From Soonwooa sp. (GTDB taxonomy: Bacteria; Bacteroidota; Bacteroidia; Flavobacteriales; Weeksellaceae), in the NCBI RefSeq assembly GCF_030151385.1, contig NZ_JASLDS010000026.1, positions 97,232 to 161,231 of the forward strand: a stretch of DNA of 64,000 nt. The letters run 5' to 3'. Below the pieces are notes generated by a model that was not told the DNA's origin, did no database searches, and was given only the letters and a program-made list of their open reading frames with translations. Of this stretch, positions 8,885 to 16,892 are shown in pieces. Position 1 is the stretch's first letter, and every line of letters begins with the position of its first letter. A program made the translations under genes and the position numbers.

Positions 8885-9511
8885 ATGTGGAAGTTTATAA
8901 AATCTTTTTTCAAGACCATCTTTGTCAGCCTTGAATTGATTTTTTTGCTAATGCTTTTAGCGAATTTCTGGGTTTTCGCTTTGACAAGTGGTAGGACTTA
9001 TACCAAAATTAGTAAAGTTCCGCCTCGCGAATGTGCTTTGGTTTTGGGAACTTCTCCCAAAATGAAATCGGGCTTTGCCAATCCTTATTTTACTGCAAGA
9101 ATGGCTGCTGTCGGCACCTTGTATCATCATGGAAAAATCAAAAAAATTATCGTGAGTGGCGAAAAATCAAAGAATTATGATGAGCCTGCTGCGATGAAGA
9201 AATTCCTTGTTTATACAGAAGGTGTTCCTGCAAATATTATTATAGAAGATCCTAAAGGTTTTAACACGCACAAAAGCATTATGCGTTGTAAGGACGTCTA
9301 CAAGGAGAAAAATGTCATCATCGTGTCTCAAGGTTTTCATAATCTTCGTGCTTTGTTTTTTGCAAGAAATAATAATATGAATGCTTTAGGTTTTGACGCT
9401 CAAGATGTTACGAAGAATGAAAGTTACTACCGAAATCATACTCGAGAATTTTTGGCAAGAACTTTAGCGGTTTTCTATTATATATTAGGAATCTCGCCAA
9501 CAGAAGATTAG
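8885..9511 (+). CDS. SanA/YdcF-type DUF218 membrane protein
   Basis: A 208-residue protein with one N-terminal membrane helix (about residues 10-34) and a DUF218 domain. The domain shows ALVLGTSPKMKSG, FTARMAAVGTLYHHGKI, IIVSGEKS and IIVSQGFHNLRALFFAR. It resembles E. coli SanA, which affects envelope barrier function and vancomycin sensitivity. The biochemical activity of the family is not settled. It is transcribed alone between the reductase and udk. Confidence 0.83.
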   Translation: MWKFIKSFFKTIFVSLELIFLLMLLANFWVFALTSGRTYTKISKVPPRECALVLGTSPKMKSGFANPYFTARMAAVGTLYHHGKIKKIIVSGEKSKNYDEPAAMKKFLVYTEGVPANIIIEDPKGFNTHKSIMRCKDVYKEKNVIIVSQGFHNLRALFFARNNNMNALGFDAQDVTKNESYYRNHTREFLARTLAVFYYILGISPTED

Positions 9512-9590
9512 TTATTTTACTTTTTATACATATAAAATTCAAAAAATATATTTCATGTGATTTCTATTGTGCTGAATGTTATTTTTAAAT

Positions 9591-9598
9591 TAAATTTG
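9591..9598 (+). promoter_or_regulatory. Promoter of udk operon
   Basis: TAAATTTG (-7) follows a TTG at 9568-9570 with 20 bp between, close to the flavobacterial TTG-N17-20-TAnnTTTG promoter. The udk ATG begins 15 bp downstream. Confidence 0.6.
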
Positions 9599-9612
9599 TA
9601 AAAAATCAAAGT

Positions 9613-10224
9613 ATGCTTGTAATTGGTATTGCCGGAGGAACGGGCTCTGGAAAAACCACTGTTGTTAACAAAATTCTTCAACAGCTTAATGTAGAAGGTG
9701 TTAACGTTCTCTCGCAGGACAATTATTATCACGATAACCCACATCTGACGTTGGCGGAGCGCGAAGCGCTCAACTACGATCATCCAAAGTCTATCGATTT
9801 CGAATTGTTGACGCAACATGTTAAAGCCTTAAAAAATAATCAACCAATAGAGCAGCCTGTTTATTCGTTTGTTACACATTCGAGAACTGGAGATCATGTT
9901 TTGGTTGAACCCAAAAATGTATTAATTGTTGAAGGAATTCTAGTTTTAACAAACAAAGAATTGCTTAAAGAATACGACCTTAAAGTCTTTGTACACACAG
10001 ATTCTGATGAAAGATTGATCCGAAGAATTCGCCGTGATACACAAGAGCGTGGAAGAGACTTGCAAGAAGTGCTTCACCGTTACCAAACGACGCTTAAGCC
10101 GATGCACCAAGAGTTTATCGAACCATCAAAAAATGAAGCCGATCTTATTGTTCCGAATATGAAAAACAATACGGTGGCTATTGATTTTTTAACTACAGTT
10201 ATTAACAATTCATTGAAAAAATAA
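9613..10224 (+). CDS. udk: Uridine kinase
   Basis: Phosphorylates uridine and cytidine in pyrimidine salvage. The P-loop GIAGGTGSGKTT lies at residues 5-16, followed by the uridine-kinase segments SQDNYYHDNP, NYDHPKSIDF and RRIRRDTQERGRD. The 203-residue length is normal. Its stop codon overlaps the ATG of the DivIC-like gene by one base (TAATG), so the pair is translationally coupled. A clear promoter lies at 9568-9598. Confidence 0.95.
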   Translation: MLVIGIAGGTGSGKTTVVNKILQQLNVEGVNVLSQDNYYHDNPHLTLAEREALNYDHPKSIDFELLTQHVKALKNNQPIEQPVYSFVTHSRTGDHVLVEPKNVLIVEGILVLTNKELLKEYDLKVFVHTDSDERLIRRIRRDTQERGRDLQEVLHRYQTTLKPMHQEFIEPSKNEADLIVPNMKNNTVAIDFLTTVINNSLKK

Positions 10225-10574
10225 TGAAAGAGCTAATCAAAGATATCAAGAAAAAATCACCGATTCTTAAGTTTGTGACCAGTTATATTTTTAACAAATA
10301 TACCATCACTTTGGTGGCTTTTTTTGCATGGATGATATTCTTTGACAACACCTCTTTTTTAGTTGTTAATGAGCTAAATGGTGATATTACAAAATACGAA
10401 CACCAATTGGCTTATTACAAAGCCGAATACGAGAAAAACGATGCTTTCTACAAAAAACTAATGAATAATAAAGACGAGAAAGAAAAATATGCTCGCGAAA
10501 ATTATTTCATGAAAAAGCCTAATGAAGAAATCTTTATTCTCGTTGCCGATAGTACAAAAATTGATAAAAAGTAA
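10224..10574 (+). CDS. FtsB/DivIC-like septum formation initiator
   Basis: A 116-residue single-pass membrane protein. After about 28 charged residues there is one helix (TITLVAFFAWMIFF), then a coiled-coil stretch (about 50-90) and the conserved tail KYARENYFMKKPNEEIFIL. The topology and the tail match the DivIC/FtsB family, which bridges FtsL and FtsQ in the division complex. It overlaps udk by one base and precedes the mutase gene by 2 bp, so all three probably share one transcript. Confidence 0.85.
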   Translation: MKELIKDIKKKSPILKFVTSYIFNKYTITLVAFFAWMIFFDNTSFLVVNELNGDITKYEHQLAYYKAEYEKNDAFYKKLMNNKDEKEKYARENYFMKKPNEEIFILVADSTKIDKK

Positions 10575-10576
10575 AA

Positions 10577-11734
10577 ATGGAATTTCCAAAAGTTAGTCTT
10601 CAAGATTGGGAACAATTGGTGAAAAAGCAATTGAAAACCGATGATATTGATTCAATTTTAATTAAAGAAAATCTTGAAAATATTGTTGTTAAAGCTTATT
10701 ACAACAACAATACGCCAAAAGCTGAAAAGCTTCCAAGAATTGAAGAAAGTACACATCTTGTTGCGAAATACAACGACTTTTTGGAAGAAGATGCTTATGC
10801 TTTTTTAATCGATAAAGATGTTAAAGTTGCTGAGAAAACGCTGTTTTTTACGAATCCAGAATTAGCGAATCTTGCAACGGTAGAGACCAATCAATATGTT
10901 AGTTTGGTTGATGTTTTTTCTAAAGATGCCAATATTGATGAAGCTTTAGCACAATCATTACTTAATAATAATTTCAAAAGAAATATCGGTGTAGATGTTT
11001 CGGTTTATCAAAATGCTGGTGCTTCGTTGGTTCAGCAATTGGCGATTGCATTAGCAAAAGCTAAAGATTTGGTGGAGAAGTTTGGATCGGAAATTTTAGA
11101 AAAACTGAGTTTCAGATTTGCAATTGGACACCAATATTTTTTAGAAATTGCGAAGATTAGAGCTTTTAAATATTTGTTCAATCAGCTTTCTAAAGAATAT
11201 GGATTGAATTTGTTTCCCTACATTTTTGCTGAGACAAGTTTTAGAAATAAAGCCAACAACGACGAAGAAAATAATTTGATTCGTTCGACGCTAGAATTGT
11301 CTGCAGCTATGATTGGTGGTGCTGATGCTGTTTTCGCCAACGATTTCAAAATTAAAAATCAAACCAAACTTTCCGAAGAATTGTCTTTTAAACAGATGAT
11401 TGTTTTGGCTTACGAAAGTATCATCAATGTTTTTGAAGATGCAACGTCTGGAAGTTATATGATCGAAGATGTGACGCGTCAGTTGTCAGAGCAAGCTTGG
11501 ACTTTGTTTTTGGATTTCGAAAACAAAGGTGGATTTGCAGAAAATATCAAAAATGGAGCAATTCAAAAAATGATTTTTGAGCAAGCAACTAAAGAACAAA
11601 CTTGGGTAGAAGAGGGCAAAATCAAATTGATTGGTGTTAATCTTTATCCAAAATTGGAGCTTACAAAACAAGTTTCTGATCTTTACAACGATAACGAAAT
11701 AAAAGCTGTTCGTTGGGCAGAAATGTTTGAGTAG
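10577..11734 (+). CDS. mutA: Methylmalonyl-CoA mutase small (beta) subunit
   Basis: A 385-residue protein of the mutase N-terminal barrel family without a B12-binding domain, as expected for the non-catalytic small subunit. Typical segments are SLQDWEQLVKKQL at the start, a TIM-barrel region with FRFAIGHQYFLEIAKIRAFK, and SGSYMIEDVTRQLSEQAW. The heterodimer interconverts succinyl-CoA and methylmalonyl-CoA in propionate metabolism. In many relatives the catalytic large subunit follows directly. Here a methyltransferase gene follows after a palindromic repeat, and no large subunit lies in the window. It should be encoded elsewhere. Confidence 0.88.
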   Translation: MEFPKVSLQDWEQLVKKQLKTDDIDSILIKENLENIVVKAYYNNNTPKAEKLPRIEESTHLVAKYNDFLEEDAYAFLIDKDVKVAEKTLFFTNPELANLATVETNQYVSLVDVFSKDANIDEALAQSLLNNNFKRNIGVDVSVYQNAGASLVQQLAIALAKAKDLVEKFGSEILEKLSFRFAIGHQYFLEIAKIRAFKYLFNQLSKEYGLNLFPYIFAETSFRNKANNDEENNLIRSTLELSAAMIGGADAVFANDFKIKNQTKLSEELSFKQMIVLAYESIINVFEDATSGSYMIEDVTRQLSEQAWTLFLDFENKGGFAENIKNGAIQKMIFEQATKEQTWVEEGKIKLIGVNLYPKLELTKQVSDLYNDNEIKAVRWAEMFE

Positions 11735-11745
11735 TTTTTTTTAAT

Positions 11746-11857
11746 CGTCAATTTGAGTGATTTTTCGAATGCTAAATGAGAAAAATTGTATCGAAAATAG
11801 ATTAAAAAAAATTAAAGTTCTCGATACTTTTCCTTGCAGGAAAAACTCGAACTGACG
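11746..11857. repeat. REPIN-like pair of inverted palindromic repeats
   Basis: Two related units face each other. One begins CGTCAATTTGAGTG and ends TTGTATCGAAAA. The other, on the opposite strand, begins CGTCAGTTCGAG and ends GTATCGAGAAC. Each has an internal hairpin (for example TTTTCCTTGCAGGAAAA). The pair fills the gap between mutA and the methyltransferase gene. Confidence 0.65.
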
Positions 11858-11877
11858 TCGTTTCAGATATTTTAAAA

Positions 11878-13035
11878 ATGGAAAAACTTCTAAGTACAGA
11901 AATTCAAAATTATATTAATGCAAATCTCGACGCAGATTTGCATTCTTTGTTATTGAAAAAATCGCCTTTTGATGGCGTTTCCATGCCGGAAATTGTGCAA
12001 CAGATTAAAGGTCGAAAAGTTGCCGAAAAGAAATTTCCGTTTTTGAAGAAAGACAACATTATATTTCCTCCAAATCTCAATCTAGAACAAGCTTCGTCAG
12101 AAGTTACCGCCGTTTATAAAGCTGAATTTTTAAAAGGTGAAAACTTCCTCGATTTGACTTGCGGTTTTGGGATTGACGCTTATTTTCTTTCAAAAAATTT
12201 CGAGGAAATTGATTTGGTCGAGCAGAATCCAGAACTTATCAAAATTGTTGAACACAACTGGAACATCCTTGGCAGAAAAGCGAATTTCCACAATCTTGAT
12301 TTAGAAGATTTTTTAAGTCAAAACAAAAAGCATTTTGATGTCATTTATCTCGATCCAGCACGCCGTGATCAAAATTTTAAAAAGAAATTTTTGCTTGAAG
12401 ATTTATCACCCAACATTTTAGAAATTCAAAATAAATTATTAGAAATTGGCGATAAAGTTATTATTAAATTGTCGCCGTTGATTGATATTAGTTATTTGGT
12501 GTCGGAGGTTAAGCATCTTTCCAAAATCGAAATTATTGCTTGGCGAAATGATGTTAAGGAATTGGTTTTGACTTTAGAAAAGAATTCTAATTCAGGGAAT
12601 CCATTGATTTCTTGTGTTAATTTGGAAAGTCAAGATTCTAATTTTGAATTTTATTTTGAAGATGAAAAGTCGATAAAAGCTGACTTTGGCGAAGTCGAAG
12701 ATTATCTTTATATACCTAATAATGCCGTTCTAAAGTCGGGTGGATTTAATAGTGTTTCGAAATTATTTAAACTGAAGAAATTACATCCAAATACGCATCT
12801 TTACACGTCTTCGGAATTGTTAAATGCTTTCTCGGGAAGAATTTTAAAAGTAGAAAATATTGATCCTAAGAAGTTAATTAAAAACGAAAAGTTTAATATC
12901 ATTTCTAAAAATCATCCATTGACGCCAGACGAGATTAAAAAGAAATACAAAATAAAAGACGGCGGACAAGATTATTTAGTTTTTACACAAAGTCAAAAAG
13001 CCAAATTAGTCCTCCGAAGTTTGGAGCTTGTTTAA
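11878..13035 (+). CDS. Class I SAM-dependent methyltransferase, THUMP-like
   Basis: A 385-residue protein with a class I methyltransferase core. Motif I is FLDLTCGFGIDAYFLS (about residues 90-105), the acidic ribose-binding residue lies in EIDLVEQNP, and the catalytic-loop-like segment is YLDPARRD. The C-terminal third, ending KIKDGGQDYLVF, matches the THUMP-like domain of bacterial proteins annotated as probable RNA methyltransferases. The substrate is not known. It starts 20 bp after the REPIN-like element, so that element lies in its 5' region. Confidence 0.85.
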   Translation: MEKLLSTEIQNYINANLDADLHSLLLKKSPFDGVSMPEIVQQIKGRKVAEKKFPFLKKDNIIFPPNLNLEQASSEVTAVYKAEFLKGENFLDLTCGFGIDAYFLSKNFEEIDLVEQNPELIKIVEHNWNILGRKANFHNLDLEDFLSQNKKHFDVIYLDPARRDQNFKKKFLLEDLSPNILEIQNKLLEIGDKVIIKLSPLIDISYLVSEVKHLSKIEIIAWRNDVKELVLTLEKNSNSGNPLISCVNLESQDSNFEFYFEDEKSIKADFGEVEDYLYIPNNAVLKSGGFNSVSKLFKLKKLHPNTHLYTSSELLNAFSGRILKVENIDPKKLIKNEKFNIISKNHPLTPDEIKKKYKIKDGGQDYLVFTQSQKAKLVLRSLELV

Positions 13036-13330
13036 ATATTATTGCGATTTTTTTTTAACATTAAGGAATTAAGATTTAACAGAAATGCGCTTAAAAACCT
13101 TTAAAAAAATCGATTTATTGATTTCTTAACTAAATAAACAAATCGATTTATTAAATTTCTTAATGTTTAATTAAGAATAAACTTCGTTTATTTTGATTAA
13201 ACAAATTAGACTTAAGAATTTTGAAAAGGCTCTTAGATTAAAAACAATTATCAAGAATCGGAATAAATTTCTGATATTTATTTTGTTGTACGAGCGAGTT
13301 TTAGTAATTTTGAGCTTTAAAATTTTAAGA
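13036..13330. other. AT-rich intergenic region with internal repeats
   Basis: No gene is seen. The region carries a direct repeat AATCGATTTATT (13108-13119 and 13141-13152), each followed by a TTTCTTAA element. Inverted elements TTAACATTAA (13055) and TTAATGTTTAA (about 13161) lie outside. A -7 box TAATTTTG at 13308-13315 precedes the lipoprotein gene. Confidence 0.5.
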
Positions 13331-13567
13331 ATGAAAAAATCTCTTTTATTATTGGCTTCAGCTTTATTTGTAGTATCATGTAGTTTACCAGAAGGAGGTA
13401 ACAAAGGTCGTCTTAAGAAAACTGACGATGTTGTTAGATACGATGATCCTAACGCACCACATGGAACTTACGAAGCAAAAGCAGACACAACAAAAGCTGC
13501 TCCAGTACAGACTGCGGTTGCTGCGCCTGTTGAAGCTGCAAAAGTTGATAGCGTTAAAGTTAAGTAA
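13331..13567 (+). CDS. Small lipoprotein of unknown function
   Basis: The true start is the ATG at 13331, 15 bp after a -7 box; an upstream in-frame ATG at 13193 lies in promoter sequence. The 78-residue product has a lipoprotein signal (MKKSLLLLASALFVVSC, lipobox VVSC). A short charged segment follows, then an Ala/Pro/Thr/Val-rich tail (about residues 50-78) that looks unstructured. No family is recognised. A terminator follows at 13590, so it is a single-gene unit. Confidence 0.8.
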   Translation: MKKSLLLLASALFVVSCSLPEGGNKGRLKKTDDVVRYDDPNAPHGTYEAKADTTKAAPVQTAVAAPVEAAKVDSVKVK

Positions 13568-13589
13568 TAATAGATTCTCACAATATATA

Positions 13590-13617
13590 ATGTCTTACTC
13601 AGGTGAGACATTTTTTA
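13590..13617 (+). terminator. Terminator after the small lipoprotein gene
   Basis: A 9-bp stem (ATGTCTTAC / GTGAGACAT, one G-T pair) with loop TCAG and a following T run. Confidence 0.75.
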
Positions 13618-13645
13618 TATCATTTAATTCCAAATAGTTTTAGAT

Positions 13646-15028
13646 ATGAACGAAACTCAAAATTATATTCAGGAAAACAAACAACGTTTTTTAGACGAAT
13701 TGTTTGATGTATTAAGAATTGCGTCAATTAGTGCTGACCCAGCTTACAAAGACGAAGTTCTGAAATGTGCTGACACTGTTGCTGATCACTTGAAGAAAGC
13801 TGGTGCTGACAATGTGGAAGTTATCAAAACGAAAGGTTATCCAGTTGCTTATGGCGAAAAGATGATTGATCCAGCTTTGCCAACGGTTTTGGTGTACGGA
13901 CATTACGATGTTCAGCCAGCTGATCCATTAGAATTGTGGACAAGCGATCCTTTCGAGCCGGTTGTTAAGAAAACAGAATTACATCCAGAAGGTGCAATTT
14001 TCGCACGTGGTTCTGCGGATGATAAAGGACAATTCTTCATGCATGTTAAAGCTTTCGAAGCGATGATGAAGACAAATTCTTTACCTTGTAATGTTAAATT
14101 TATCATCGAAGGTGAAGAAGAAGTTGGTTCTGCAAGTTTAGCTGATTTCTTAGAAGAAAATAAAGAAAAACTAAAATGTGATGTTATCCTAATTTCGGAT
14201 ACGCATATTTATTCGGTTGAGCAGCCAACTGTTACAACAGGACTTAGAGGTCTTAGTTATGTAGAAGTAGAAGTGGAAGGTCCTAACAGAGATTTACACT
14301 CTGGACTTTATGGAGGAGCAGTTCCGAATCCAATTAATGTTTTGGCTAAAATGATTGGTGATCTTATCGACGATAAAGGACACATAACAATTGATGGTTT
14401 CTACGATAATGTATTGGTAGTTTCTGACGAAGATCGTAAAGAAATGAACAAACTAAAGGATGATCCAGAAAGCTACAAAAAATCAATTGGACTAAACGAT
14501 ATCCAAGGTGAAGAAGGCTATACAACTTTGGAAAGAGCTTCTATCCGCCCAACATTAGATGTTAATGGTATTTGGGGAGGTTATACTGGCGAAGGTGCGA
14601 AAACAGTTATCGCTTCTAAAGCTTTTGCTAAAATCTCTATGCGTTTGGTTCCGAATCAAACACCTGAAGAAATTACAGAGAAGTTCACAAAATATTTTGA
14701 GAAGATCGCTCCTAAAAGTGTTAAGGTTAAAGTTACGCCGCACCACGGTGGAATGCCTTATGTTTTGGAAAGCGACACTAAAGAATTCCAAGCAGCTAAA
14801 AAAGCAATGGAACAAGCTTTCGGTAGAGAAGTTCTTCCTTATAGAAGTGGCGGAAGTATTCCGATTACCTCTTTATTCGAAAAAGTATTGGGTGCAAAAT
14901 CAGTTTTAATGGGCTTCGGTCTGGACACTGACGCCATCCATTCGCCAAACGAACATTACGGATTGTACAATTACTACAAAGGTATTGAGAGTATTCCTTA
15001 CTTCTTTGAGTATTATACAAAAGGTTAA
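13646..15028 (+). CDS. M20-family dipeptidase
   Basis: A zinc dipeptidase of 460 residues, related to CNDP/carnosinase-type enzymes. The metal-binding set is visible: VLVYGHYDVQPADP (His and Asp), ARGSADDKGQ (bridging Asp), EGEEEVGS (catalytic Glu and ligand Glu), ISDTHIY (Asp) and the C-terminal His in DAIHSPNEHY. A lid domain occupies roughly residues 200-370. It has no signal peptide, so it is cytoplasmic and probably degrades dipeptides. Terminators flank it on both sides. Confidence 0.92.
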   Translation: MNETQNYIQENKQRFLDELFDVLRIASISADPAYKDEVLKCADTVADHLKKAGADNVEVIKTKGYPVAYGEKMIDPALPTVLVYGHYDVQPADPLELWTSDPFEPVVKKTELHPEGAIFARGSADDKGQFFMHVKAFEAMMKTNSLPCNVKFIIEGEEEVGSASLADFLEENKEKLKCDVILISDTHIYSVEQPTVTTGLRGLSYVEVEVEGPNRDLHSGLYGGAVPNPINVLAKMIGDLIDDKGHITIDGFYDNVLVVSDEDRKEMNKLKDDPESYKKSIGLNDIQGEEGYTTLERASIRPTLDVNGIWGGYTGEGAKTVIASKAFAKISMRLVPNQTPEEITEKFTKYFEKIAPKSVKVKVTPHHGGMPYVLESDTKEFQAAKKAMEQAFGREVLPYRSGGSIPITSLFEKVLGAKSVLMGFGLDTDAIHSPNEHYGLYNYYKGIESIPYFFEYYTKG

Positions 15029-15036
15029 AATGTATT

Positions 15037-15067
15037 AAAAGACAATTCGAAAGGATTGTCTTTTTTT
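15037..15067 (+). terminator. Terminator after the M20 dipeptidase gene
   Basis: AAAAGACAAT and ATTGTCTTTT pair around a short loop and are followed by a T run. Confidence 0.8.
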
Positions 15068-15092
15068 ATTTTTGTAAAACTAAAGAATCAAT

Positions 15093-15800
15093 ATGTCAGA
15101 AAATAAAGTGGCCTATATAACAGGTGGAACAAAAGGTGTAGGTTTTGGGATTGCAGAAGTCTTGTTGGAGAATGGTTTCCGAATCGCTTTCTCGGGGCGT
15201 AAAGCAGAAGATGTAGAAAAAGCTTCAAAACAATTGGACGCCTCTGGTGAACGTGTTTTAGGAATTGTTTCCGATGTTAAAAAATTTGAAGATGAGCAAA
15301 AAGCGATTTCGAAAGTTGTGGAGAAATTCGGAAGATTAGATTTGGTGATTGCTAATGCAGGTTTGGGACATTTTGCTTCCATTGAAGATTTGAGTGTCGA
15401 TGATTGGCAAGATATGATTGATACCAATTTGACAGGTGTTTTTTATACTTTAAAATCGAGCATTGAAGCTTTAAAGAAAACCGAAGGTTACTTTATTTCA
15501 ATCGCGAGTTTGGCAGGCGAATACTTTTTTGAAAAGGGAAGTGGCTACAATGCTTCTAAGTTTGGTGTTGTTGGTTTTACCCAAGCTGCAATGTTGGATC
15601 TTAGAAAGTATAATATTAAATGTTCTGTCATTTTGCCAGGATCGATTAATACTTATTTTAATAATTCGGAACCGTCAGAAGAAGAGTCTTGGAAAATACA
15701 ACCACGAGATATTGGCGATTTGGTGCTGAATATGGTGAAAATGGATCCTCGCGTTTTACCTGCGAAAGTTGAACTTCGAGCATCACAAGTCAAAAAATAA
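15093..15800 (+). CDS. Short-chain dehydrogenase/reductase
   Basis: A classical SDR of 235 residues. The cofactor loop is TGGTKGVGFGIAE (about residues 11-23), NAG lies in IANAGLGHF, and the catalytic Ser/Tyr/Lys are in SIASLAGEYFFEKGSGYNASK. The substrate is unknown; the family includes ketoreductases and sepiapterin-reductase-like enzymes. A TATTTTTG -7 box lies upstream. Its stop overlaps the start of a 50-codon frame by one base, suggesting coupling. Confidence 0.88.
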   Translation: MSENKVAYITGGTKGVGFGIAEVLLENGFRIAFSGRKAEDVEKASKQLDASGERVLGIVSDVKKFEDEQKAISKVVEKFGRLDLVIANAGLGHFASIEDLSVDDWQDMIDTNLTGVFYTLKSSIEALKKTEGYFISIASLAGEYFFEKGSGYNASKFGVVGFTQAAMLDLRKYNIKCSVILPGSINTYFNNSEPSEEESWKIQPRDIGDLVLNMVKMDPRVLPAKVELRASQVKK

Positions 15801-15952
15801 TGAGAGGAAATAAGATTTCGGATTTAGAAATGATTTTTGGGAATTATGATTCTTGTCAAAACTTTGGATTTGTTTTAAAATTTAATTCAAAACTTTTTGA
15901 AGAATCTTATGATATTGCTCGGAATCAATTGTTCGGCGATTCTTATTCATAA
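15800..15952 (+). CDS. Possible 50-residue protein coupled to the SDR gene
   Basis: The frame starts in the TAATG overlap with the SDR stop codon and encodes 50 residues beginning MRGNKISDLEMIFGNYDSC. Composition is protein-like (Asp/Glu 7, Lys/Arg 6, aromatic-rich), with no signal peptide. It ends 10 bp before the operator upstream of etfB. No family is recognised. It could also be a chance frame or the remnant of a longer gene. Confidence 0.45.
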   Translation: MRGNKISDLEMIFGNYDSCQNFGFVLKFNSKLFEESYDIARNQLFGDSYS

Positions 15953-15961
15953 AATAACAAA

Positions 15962-15983
15962 ATATTATGCGTGCATAGTATTA
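15962..15983. promoter_or_regulatory. Palindromic operator, probable MarR site (copy 2, etfB)
   Basis: ATATTATGCGTGCATAGTAT matches the marR-fadN site at 4868 in 19 of 20 positions. It ends 45 bp before the etfB ATG, with a weak -7-like TATATTTA between. This is the main evidence that beta-oxidation and ETF genes share a regulator. Confidence 0.7.
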
Positions 15984-16025
15984 TTTAGTATATTTACAAA
16001 GCTTAATTTCAAAAAAATTATCCAA

Positions 16026-16772
16026 ATGAAAATATTAGTTTGCATCAGCAGTGTGCCTGATACGACAAGTAAAATTAACTTTACCGCAGACAAATCTGCG
16101 TTCGACAAAAACGGAATCCAATGGGTAATTAATCCTTTGGACGAATTTGCTTTAACAAAAGCTATAAAATTACAAGAAAGCCAAGGTGCTACAGTTACTG
16201 TGGTTAACGTTGGTGATGCTGCAACAGAACCTGTTATCAGAAAAGCATTAGCTATCGGAGCAAATGATGCGATCAGAATTAACATGGAAGCTAAAGACAG
16301 CTATTCTACAGCTAAAGAAATTGCGAAAGTTGCAAAAGATGGCGCTTATGATTTAATTATCGCTGGTAAAGAATCTATCGATTATAACGGTGGAGCAGTA
16401 CCAGGGATGTTAGCTCAATTGCTAGAGCAACCTTTCGTTAACGCTTGTGTTGGTCTAGAAGTTAGTGGTCCAGAAGCTAACGCTGTTAGAGAAATTGAAG
16501 GTGGTAAAGAGACTATCTCTGTTAAGTTACCTGCAGTTATCGCTGGTCAAAAAGGTATGGTTGAGGAGAAAGACCTTATCATCCCGAACATGAGAGGTAT
16601 TATGTCTGCAAGAACGAAGCCTTTACAAGTTGTAGAGCCTTCAGCGGTTGAAGTAAAAGTAGAAGCTACAGCTTTTGATAGCGTACCTGCTAGAGCAGCT
16701 GTTAAATTGGTTTCTCCTGACAACTTAGACGAATTGGTAAGATTGCTTCACGAAGAAGCTAAAGTTATCTAA
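16026..16772 (+). CDS. etfB: Electron transfer flavoprotein subunit beta
   Basis: EtfB (248 residues) pairs with EtfA to take electrons from acyl-CoA dehydrogenases and pass them to the quinone pool. The start MKILVCISSVPDT is the family N-terminus; an in-frame ATG at 15897 would run through the operator and is rejected. Other family segments are WVINPLDEFALTKAIKL, GKESIDYNGGAVPGMLAQLL and the C-terminal arm. etfA follows after 120 bp. A near-identical copy of the MarR-type operator of the fad operon lies upstream, which fits co-regulation. Confidence 0.95.
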   Translation: MKILVCISSVPDTTSKINFTADKSAFDKNGIQWVINPLDEFALTKAIKLQESQGATVTVVNVGDAATEPVIRKALAIGANDAIRINMEAKDSYSTAKEIAKVAKDGAYDLIIAGKESIDYNGGAVPGMLAQLLEQPFVNACVGLEVSGPEANAVREIEGGKETISVKLPAVIAGQKGMVEEKDLIIPNMRGIMSARTKPLQVVEPSAVEVKVEATAFDSVPARAAVKLVSPDNLDELVRLLHEEAKVI

Positions 16773-16892
16773 TTAGGATTTGAAATTGAAGATTTGAAAT
16801 TTGAAATTTTGCAGTCTTAATCTCAAAAATCGAATGTCAAATCTCAAATAAATCATTTAAAATTTATAATCCAAAATTTAAAATTTAAGAAA

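Noticed and set aside
15897..16025. N-terminal extension of EtfB from the ATG at 15897
   Set aside because: It would encode hydrophobic sequence through the operator and promoter; known EtfB proteins start at MKILVCISSVPDT.
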